From assembly GCA_002102825.1 (NCBI GenBank), contig DABJ01000015.1, positions 1-7,157 of the forward strand: 7,157 nucleotides of DNA, read 5' to 3'. Each line of letters starts with the position of its first letter. The first letter of the stretch is position 1. Positions 1 through 7,157 of the stretch are shown one piece after another. The position numbers and the translations under genes were made by a program. This stretch comes from Candidatus Gastranaerophilales bacterium HUM_12 (GTDB lineage: Bacteria > Cyanobacteriota > Vampirovibrionia > Gastranaerophilales > Gastranaerophilaceae). The notes beneath the pieces are model-generated. The model saw only the letters and a list, made by a program, of their open reading frames with translations. It was not told the origin of the DNA and did not search any database.

Positions 1-2359
<2,359 letters not shown>

Positions 2360-2476
2360 TATCTTATTGTCCTCTTTCGATTTGCAATAATTTAGTTTTC
2401 ATTGATGATTACGTATATCTTTCAATTTTAATAACAGTTTTATCAAAATTTTCGATAACGCTTATAATCTTATGCA

Positions 2477-2490
2477 ATTTTCAATGTACA
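2477..2490 (-). promoter_or_regulatory. boxA-like antitermination/processing motif in the spacer
   Basis: The minus strand reads TGTACATTGAAAAT, continuing TGCATAAG, about 120 nt before the 23S 5' end. It resembles the conserved boxA region of cyanobacterial spacers (CTTGAAAACTGCATA) and the TTGAAAACTG segment of Firmicute spacers, where Nus factors are thought to bind the nascent rRNA. A copy with 13 of 14 bases identical lies in the 16S leader at 4307-4320. Presence before both rRNAs supports a shared role in antitermination or precursor folding. The assignment is by similarity to remembered motifs. Confidence 0.6.
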
Positions 2491-2506
2491 ATCCAAATTT
2501 ACATTG
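2482..2506 (-). repeat. inverted repeat overlapping the spacer boxA-like motif
   Basis: CAATGTA (2482-2488) and TACATTG (2500-2506) are perfect inverted 7-mers around an 11-nt loop. One arm is part of the boxA-like motif. In cyanobacterial spacers a boxB hairpin usually precedes boxA; this stem could be its equivalent, or could mask the motif when folded. The stem is seen in the sequence; the role is inferred. Confidence 0.45.
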
Positions 2507-2529
2507 GAAGTAGAACAGTCTGAAAACTA

Positions 2530-2578
2530 TAACTCGTGACTCCTAATCTCCACTGATCTCTAATTGATTCCTAACTCC
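2530..2578 (-). repeat. degenerate heptanucleotide tandem repeat in the spacer
   Basis: On the minus strand 49 bases divide into seven heptads: GGAGTTA, GGAATCA, ATTAGAG, ATCAGTG, GAGATTA, GGAGTCA, CGAGTTA. The two units at each end fit a GGAGTTA / GGAGTCA pattern in phase; the central three are decayed or slipped. Such GGAGTTA-type short tandem repeats are familiar in intergenic DNA of many cyanobacteria. It lies within the transcribed spacer, so it would be present in the rRNA precursor. The decay means chance purine-rich composition cannot be excluded. Confidence 0.45.
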
Positions 2579-2638
2579 ATCAGCTTCTTCGATTAACGAC
2601 CTTGAAGTGATTAACTTTTTTGTTAATTCGCTCCCTAG

Positions 2639-4161
<1,523 letters not shown>

Positions 4162-4180
4162 CAGAAAGTTTATGTCCATC

Positions 4181-4206
4181 GATTATTTAGGGCTAACTAA
4201 ATAATC
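4181..4206 (-). repeat. 10-bp hairpin just upstream of 16S
   Basis: GATTATTTAG (4181-4190) and CTAAATAATC (4197-4206) are perfect inverted arms around a six-base loop, starting 20 bases before the 16S 5' end. There is no T-tract after it on the minus strand, so it is not an intrinsic terminator. A precursor folding or RNase III processing role is plausible but unproven. Confidence 0.6.
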
Positions 4207-4306
4207 TGCTCGACTTCTATTTTTTACACTAGCTTTACGCTAATCTTTTGTCTTTGAATCATTTTTCGAAATCAACAAGTTATTTCTTATCGTTTTCAGC
4301 TATTCT

Positions 4307-4320
4307 ATTTTCAATGTCCA
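4307..4320 (-). promoter_or_regulatory. boxA-like motif in the 16S leader
   Basis: The minus strand reads TGGACATTGAAAAT, one base different from the spacer copy at 2477-2490 (TGTACATTGAAAAT). It lies about 146 nt before 16S and about 55 nt after the predicted transcription start, the usual setting for an rRNA antitermination site. Finding it in both transcribed spacers is the main support. Confidence 0.55.
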
Positions 4321-4379
4321 TTCTTTAGTCTCCAACGCTTCGTAACTTCTTCAGTCACTCTCGCTATCGGGGCTTTTCT

Positions 4380-4440
4380 ATATTATCACCTCAATCTCTT
4401 TTGTCAAGGGATAATTTTAATTTTTCTTAATCCTTTATAA
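4380..4440 (-). promoter_or_regulatory. main rRNA operon promoter with UP-like element
   Basis: The minus strand has a perfect -35 TTGACA (4402-4407), a 16-nt spacer and a -10 TAATAT (4380-4385), giving a start near 4373. Directly upstream (4408-4440) is an A/T-rich stretch with A and T tracts, as expected of an rRNA UP element contacted by the RNA polymerase alpha subunit. It is the best sigma-70-type promoter in the window and lies about 210 nt before 16S. Confidence 0.8.
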
Positions 4441-4505
4441 AAACTTTCGTTTGTTAGATAAAATAAACTCTAAGTATCTGGTTTTAATAAATTTTTTAAG
4501 TTCTC

Positions 4506-4520
4506 TGTGCTCACTGCACA
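4506..4520. repeat. 15-bp palindrome at the predicted upstream start site
   Basis: The minus strand reads TGTGCAGTGAGCACA: 5-bp arms TGTGC/GCACA around a 5-base centre. It sits exactly where the upstream rRNA promoter candidate would begin transcription, so it could be an operator or a small 5' hairpin. It resembles a CRP-type TGTGA-N6-TCACA site, but the spacing is one base short, so no regulator is assigned. Confidence 0.3.
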
Positions 4521-4521
4521 T

Positions 4522-4550
4522 TTGATATAGTAACTAAAAAAAATTTTAAT
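4522..4550 (+). promoter_or_regulatory. candidate plus-strand promoter for the small ORF
   Basis: The plus strand has TTGATA (4522-4527), a 17-nt spacer and TTTAAT (4545-4550); each hexamer matches the sigma-70 consensus at five of six positions. Transcription would start near 4557, about 45-50 nt before the start codon of the small ORF. It overlaps almost base for base with the opposing candidate at 4527-4555. AT-richness raises the false-positive risk. Confidence 0.4.
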
Positions 4551-4555
4551 TTCAA
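4527..4555 (-). promoter_or_regulatory. candidate second (upstream) rRNA promoter
   Basis: The minus strand has TTGAAA (4550-4555), exactly 17 nt, then TACTAT (4527-4532), which would start transcription near 4520, about 147 nt upstream of the main rRNA promoter start. Tandem promoters are common for rRNA operons. The region is very AT-rich, so chance matches are likely, and the same bases also contain a plus-strand promoter candidate. Confidence 0.4.
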
Positions 4556-4601
4556 GTGTTTATTTTTTAACTTGTAATATTTCGTTACAATAGAGGAGCT
4601 G

Positions 4602-4838
4602 ATGAAAGTGAAGAGTTATAGTTACGGCTTTTCAAGATATAAAAAGTCTAAGAATTTCCGGCAACTTTGTTCACTCAAAAGGACTTATCACGCCTCTCAA
4701 AAGGTAAAAGAACCGCACAATTCTTTTATACTTAATTTTATAAATGAGAATTGTTACTCTCTCTACCCAGAAAGAAAACTGGTATCTGAAATATTCAGAT
4801 ACCATTTCGATTATTTACTTATTATACAAGTTATTTGA
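4602..4838 (+). CDS. possible small basic protein, unrecognised (doubtful)
   Basis: A 78-codon frame on the strand opposite all other genes. In its favour: a promoter candidate upstream and an AGGAG at 4594-4598; the sequence AGGAGCTGAT matches the complement of the 16S tail at 9 of 10 bases. The ATG at 4602 is only 3 nt from AGGAG, so the in-frame GTG at 4608 (9-nt spacing, 76 codons) may be the better start. The product would be basic and rich in Lys, Ser and Tyr, with no signal peptide, no membrane segment and no domain I know. Against it: codons from about 4771 on form the phosphorylase terminator hairpin, the last 8 bases overlap the 3' end of the phosphorylase gene, and the composition is what AT-rich random DNA gives. 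The same transcript could instead be a small RNA of ~250 nt ending at the hairpin. A CTCAAAAGG repeat (4674-4682, 4696-4704) lies inside. Confidence 0.28.
   Translation: MKVKSYSYGFSRYKKSKNFRQLCSLKRTYHASQKVKEPHNSFILNFINENCYSLYPERKLVSEIFRYHFDYLLIIQVI
4771..4804 (-). terminator. intrinsic terminator of the phosphorylase gene
   Basis: TGGTATCTGAA (4780-4790) and TTCAGATACCA (4794-4804) form a perfect 11-bp stem with a 3-nt loop, beginning 26 nt after the phosphorylase stop codon. On the minus strand the stem is followed by GTTTTCTTTCT, a usable U-tract. On the plus strand it is followed by TTTCGATTATTT, so weak bidirectional action is possible. The stem is AT-rich, so its strength is uncertain. 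Confidence 0.65.
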
Positions 4839-6525
4839 TATTTGAGAATGTCCAAGCATCAAATGTTGGAGCTTCTTTAATATTCATTTCTTGTTTTTTA
4901 CCACCAGAACATTCATCATCATGAGCAATTGGTTTATATAATCTATTATAATATTCAATTACCATTCTATCTGAATTGAAGTAAGCTTCTGAGGTTCTGA
5001 TAGCTTGACGCATTAATCTTGCCCATTCTTTCTTGTTTTCATAGTAAGTTGGAATGATTTGATCTTCAATAATACTCATCAAGCATTTATGATCTTTCCA
5101 ATGTCTTTCTTCCCATGACATTTCATCATCAATTTCAGGATATTCGATAGCATAACCGTTAATTCCAGAGAATGTACCCTCAACTGTCCAACCATCATAG
5201 ATAGACAAGTGAATAGCTCCGTTAGCATTTGCTGACATGCCTGAAGTACCTGAAGCTTCAAAAGGTCTAAGTGGAGTGTTTAACCACACATCAGTACCAC
5301 GTTTCAACATGCCTGACAATTGCAACTCATACCCAGGAAGAACTACAACATTTTTCAATGTATGAGATCTGTTCAACAATTTATTGAACATTTCTTTACC
5401 CATAACATCATCTGGGTGGAATTTACCAGCGAAAATAATTTGAACTTTATTTTCATCTAATAACTTACCAATTCTATCTTTGTCCATCAATATTAACCAA
5501 GCACGTTTGTAATCAGCAAATCTTCTTGCCCATGTAATTGTTAATACATCAGGGTCAAATCTCTTACCTGCTACGTTAGCAATATATTTGAACAATTCTG
5601 ATTTCATTTCACGTTTTACAGCTAACAATCGTTCAGGATCATTCTGAGCTTCTTTAACCCTCTTATCTTGCCAATACTGCAAGTTAACCGCATTAGTAAT
5701 GGCTCTGATTGGACATCTTCCTTCAACCCATTCCCACATCTTGTTAGCAACAAGTCCATGCAATTGAGATACAGCATTTGCAATTCTTGACATTCTCAAA
5801 GCTGCAACTGTCAATGAGAAGTTTTCTCCACCTAAGTTAACCGCTGTTTCACGAGATGCTCCTGAGAAGAAACCACCTTCAAGCAATGTATCAACCCAGT
5901 GAACTTCGTTACCTGCAGCAACAGGTGTGTGAGTTGTAAACACTGTACGTTTTTTAACTTCTTCCAAATCACCCTTGTATTGTCTTAATAATTCAAATGC
6001 CGCAGGAAGCGCATGGCCTTCATTCATGTGAATAACATCAAAATTGTATCCAATTTGTTGAAGAATTCTTACACCGGCAACACCAAGAATAGTTTCTTGA
6101 GCAATTCTGATTTTTTCGTTACCGTCATACAATTTGTATGAAATACTCTTCGCCCAGTCACTGTTACCTTCAATATCAGTTGTTAACAAGTAAACAGGAC
6201 AAGTTCCAAACAATTCAGGTTCAACTTTGTATGCTTTAACTTTAACTTTTTCACCAAAACATTCAACTTCTGTTTGAACATTAATATCTGTCAAAAAGTC
6301 GTAATATTTTCTAATATAAGCAACCTCTACATTTCCTGAATGGTCGATTCTTTGATCGTAATAACCATAAGACCACAACATAGTTACACCAACCATTGGC
6401 ATTTGCAAGTATCCTGCTGATAGCATGTGTGAACCTGCTAAAAATCCTAAACCACCAGAGTAGGTGCTTAACGATTGATCCATAGCAATTTCCATTGAAA
6501 AATATGCTACATTTGGTAATGACAT
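4831..6525 (-). CDS. glgP: short-form alpha-glucan (glycogen) phosphorylase, GT35 family, PLP lysine replaced by Ser
   Basis: Complete 564-residue member of the GT35 alpha-glucan phosphorylases, short type. The family releases glucose 1-phosphate from glycogen or maltodextrin using phosphate and PLP; the enzyme is cytosolic. Visible motifs: AYFSMEIA (7-14), YSGGLGFLAGSH (22-33), VIHMNEGHA (164-172) with the substrate-site histidine region, FTTHTPVAAGNE (196-207), WARRFADYKRA (332-342), FAGKFHPDD (365-373) with the phosphate-site lysine region, DVWLNTPLRPFEASGTSGM (412-430), and the C-terminal RMVIEYYNRLY (520-530). Oddity: the next residue, 431 (codon TCA, 5233-5235), is Ser where the family has the PLP-binding Lys (GTSGMK). 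Start ATG at 6525 is supported by AGAGG six bases upstream and by the N-terminus matching the family. No signal peptide or membrane segment. It stands alone, with no glycogen genes beside it, between terminators. Family assignment is secure; catalytic activity is not. Confidence 0.93.
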   Translation of the reverse strand: MSLPNVAYFSMEIAMDQSLSTYSGGLGFLAGSHMLSAGYLQMPMVGVTMLWSYGYYDQRIDHSGNVEVAYIRKYYDFLTDINVQTEVECFGEKVKVKAYKVEPELFGTCPVYLLTTDIEGNSDWAKSISYKLYDGNEKIRIAQETILGVAGVRILQQIGYNFDVIHMNEGHALPAAFELLRQYKGDLEEVKKRTVFTTHTPVAAGNEVHWVDTLLEGGFFSGASRETAVNLGGENFSLTVAALRMSRIANAVSQLHGLVANKMWEWVEGRCPIRAITNAVNLQYWQDKRVKEAQNDPERLLAVKREMKSELFKYIANVAGKRFDPDVLTITWARRFADYKRAWLILMDKDRIGKLLDENKVQIIFAGKFHPDDVMGKEMFNKLLNRSHTLKNVVVLPGYELQLSGMLKRGTDVWLNTPLRPFEASGTSGMSANANGAIHLSIYDGWTVEGTFSGINGYAIEYPEIDDEMSWEERHWKDHKCLMSIIEDQIIPTYYENKKEWARLMRQAIRTSEAYFNSDRMVIEYYNRLYKPIAHDDECSGGKKQEMNIKEAPTFDAWTFSNIK

Positions 6526-6529
6526 AATT

Positions 6530-6538
6530 TACCTCTCT
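6530..6538 (-). promoter_or_regulatory. ribosome binding site of the phosphorylase gene
   Basis: The minus strand reads GAGAGG, then TAAATT, then ATG. The purine-rich GAGAGG is partly complementary to the CCTCC anti-Shine-Dalgarno seen in this window's 16S, and the 6-nt spacing supports the start at 6525. Confidence 0.65.
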
Positions 6539-6572
6539 TCTCTAATAACTTCTATACACTAAATTTCTCATG

Positions 6573-6593
6573 TACACATATTAAAAATGTGCA
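6573..6593. repeat. operator-like inverted repeat upstream of the phosphorylase gene
   Basis: TACACAT (6573-6579) and ATGTGCA (6587-6593) are inverted arms with one mismatch around a 7-base AT centre. It lies about 6-26 bases downstream of the candidate -10, inside the predicted untranslated leader, a typical place for a repressor site. No regulator is identifiable from the sequence. Confidence 0.35.
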
Positions 6594-6598
6594 ATGAT

Positions 6599-6607
6599 AT
6601 TCTAACA
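6599..6607 (-). promoter_or_regulatory. candidate extended -10 promoter of the phosphorylase gene
   Basis: The minus strand reads TGTTAGAAT, an extended -10 (TG, one base, TAGAAT). No convincing -35 is found 16-18 nt upstream. Transcription would start near 6592, giving a leader of about 67 nt. The terminator just upstream means the gene needs its own promoter. Confidence 0.4.
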
Positions 6608-6635
6608 TATAAAATACAAAAAGAATAGTCCCCCT

Positions 6636-6677
6636 AAAAAAAATTGCTATCATTACCCTCTATGGCAATAATAGCAA
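6636..6677 (-). terminator. intrinsic terminator of the YnbB-like gene
   Basis: TTGCTATTATTGCC and its near-complement GGGTAATGATAGCAA form a stem of about 14 bp with two G-U pairs and a loop of about 5 nt, followed on the minus strand by eight T residues (6636-6643). It lies about 40 nt after the stop codon of the YnbB-like gene and separates that gene from the phosphorylase. Stem, loop and U-tract are all classical. Confidence 0.9.
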
Positions 6678-6717
6678 CGAATTTAAAATCTTTACATTAT
6701 AGTATTTTTTATTTATA

Positions 6718-7157
6718 TTACTTAACTCTATCCAAAATTTTAGTCAAAGCAATTTTTACATGTGCATAATTTAAACCACCTTGCATATACGCAACATAAG
6801 GCGCTCTCATAGGTCCATCGGCTGAAAGCTCAATAGTTGAACCCTCAATAAACGTACCTCCTGCCATAATAACTTTATCCTCATAACCCGGAATATATTC
6901 AGGTATTGGTGTAACATAACCATTTACCGGAGATAAAGATTGAATTGTTCTACAAAAATGTTCCAAAGGTTCAGGTGAACCAAAGGTTATATTTTGAATA
7001 ATATCCGTTCTTTTTTCATTATATTTAGGAGATGAATCATAACCGATTTCGTCAAAAATTTTTGCAGCCAGAACTGCACCTTTAACGGCTTCAGATACAA
7101 CAGATGGAGCCATAAATAAACCTTGGAATATTAATCTGTGTTGATTAAACATCGCAC
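6718..7157 (-). CDS. ynbB: methionine gamma-lyase family protein (YnbB/'aluminium resistance' type), C-terminal part
   Basis: About 146 C-terminal residues; the frame stays open to the window edge, so the 5' part is missing and the Met at 7152 is not the true start. The sequence fits the C-terminal end of the PLP-dependent Met_gamma_lyase (YnbB) family, usually about 410-430 residues, related to Cys/Met-metabolism enzymes. Family-like segments are GLFMAPSVVSEAVKGAVLAA, PEYIPGYEDKVIMAGGTFIEGSTIELSADGPMR and the closing PYVAYMQGGLNYAHVKIAL. The PLP-binding lysine would lie upstream, outside the window. The family name is by homology: true substrates are poorly established, and 'aluminium resistance' is a legacy label. 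It ends in a TAA codon and is followed by a strong terminator, so it is the last gene of its transcript. Family call fairly sure, biochemical role unknown. Confidence 0.85.
   Translation of the reverse strand, partial: AMFNQHRLIFQGLFMAPSVVSEAVKGAVLAAKIFDEIGYDSSPKYNEKRTDIIQNITFGSPEPLEHFCRTIQSLSPVNGYVTPIPEYIPGYEDKVIMAGGTFIEGSTIELSADGPMRAPYVAYMQGGLNYAHVKIALTKILDRVK

Larger units (their letters stand above)
2360..2638 (-). other. 16S-23S internal transcribed spacer, no tRNA
   Basis: About 280 nt of AT-rich spacer between the 3' end of 16S and the 5' end of 23S. I found no tRNA-Ile or tRNA-Ala sequence on either strand: there is no TTCGAATC-type T-loop and no acceptor stem. In transcript order it holds: a small hairpin just after 16S (ATTAAC/GTTAAT at 2610-2615 and 2622-2627, loop of six); a degenerate heptanucleotide repeat; an inverted repeat overlapping a boxA-like motif; a near-palindrome at 2440-2458 (TTATC/GATAA around AAAATTTT); and a short TTATTG/CAATAA stem (2365-2370 with 2386-2391) just before 23S that could take part in processing. 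A spacer without tRNA is less usual among cyanobacteria, where tRNA-Ile is common. Confidence 0.9.
4162..4374 (-). promoter_or_regulatory. 16S rRNA leader (5' external transcribed spacer)
   Basis: About 210 nt between the predicted rRNA transcription start (near 4373) and the 16S 5' end. The first ~55 nt are GC-richer than the surroundings and can form a small GTGAC/GTTAC hairpin with one G-U pair. Next come the boxA-like motif, then an AT-rich stretch, and near the end a perfect 10-bp hairpin. No open frame of interest is seen. Its boundaries depend on the inferred promoter. Confidence 0.65.

Noticed and set aside
4181..4206. Hairpin upstream of 16S as a terminator
   Set aside because: It is a perfect stem but no T-tract follows on the minus strand, and a terminator just before 16S would block the operon.
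4506..4520. CRP/FNR-type operator
   Set aside because: TGTGCAGTGAGCACA has the right half-site flavour, but the centre is one base too short for TGTGA-N6-TCACA; kept only as an unassigned palindrome.
4706..4727. AAAAGAA/TTCTTTT hairpin (7-bp stem, 8-nt loop) as a terminator
   Set aside because: The stem is almost entirely A-T and there is no proper T-tract; likely chance in AT-rich DNA.
5079..5261. 60-codon minus-strand frame
   Set aside because: It is a shifted frame inside the phosphorylase gene, which is intact in its own frame; there is no independent start signal.

Overview
The window looks like chromosomal DNA of a low-GC bacterium. It carries most of a ribosomal RNA operon, then a carbohydrate-enzyme gene and the 3' end of a PLP-enzyme gene. 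All firmly supported genes are on the minus strand. Several 16S segments read like Cyanobacteriota: the minus-strand stretches around GGAAACGGCTGCTAATACCC and GATGATCAGCCACAATGGGA, and the spacer motif ACATTGAAAATTGCATA, which resembles the cyanobacterial ITS boxA region (CTTGAAAACTGCATA). With the AT-rich protein genes and no sign of photosynthesis genes, my best guess is a non-photosynthetic relative (Melainabacteria/Vampirovibrionia, perhaps Gastranaerophilales). This is inference from remembered sequences; a Firmicute is the main alternative.

Layout, right to left (the direction of minus-strand transcription): (1) 7157-6718, the C-terminal third of a methionine gamma-lyase-like (YnbB / 'aluminium resistance') protein, cut by the window edge and followed by a strong intrinsic terminator at 6636-6677. 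(2) 6525-4831, a complete short-form alpha-glucan phosphorylase (GT35, 564 aa) with its own candidate promoter, ribosome binding site and terminator. (3) 4838-4602, a doubtful 78-codon plus-strand ORF with a plausible promoter and ribosome binding site. (4) 4600-4162, the rRNA control region: two candidate promoters, an AT-rich UP-like stretch, and a leader of about 210 nt with a boxA-like motif. (5) 4161-2639, a full-length 16S rRNA. (6) 2638-2360, a 16S-23S spacer of about 280 nt with no tRNA, a second boxA-like motif and a degenerate heptanucleotide repeat. (7) 2359-1, the first ~2.36 kb of 23S rRNA, cut before the peptidyl-transferase core; the 5S gene, if linked, lies outside.

The genes do not form one pathway. 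Terminators separate the YnbB-like gene, the phosphorylase and the rRNA operon into independent units. The most notable observation is in the phosphorylase: the family motifs are all recognisable, but the lysine that normally carries the PLP cofactor (EASGTSGMK in the family) is a serine (EASGTSGMS) in an otherwise intact frame. Either PLP is held without a Schiff base or the protein has diverged in function. I see no CRISPR array, insertion sequence, phage gene or clear new multi-gene system.
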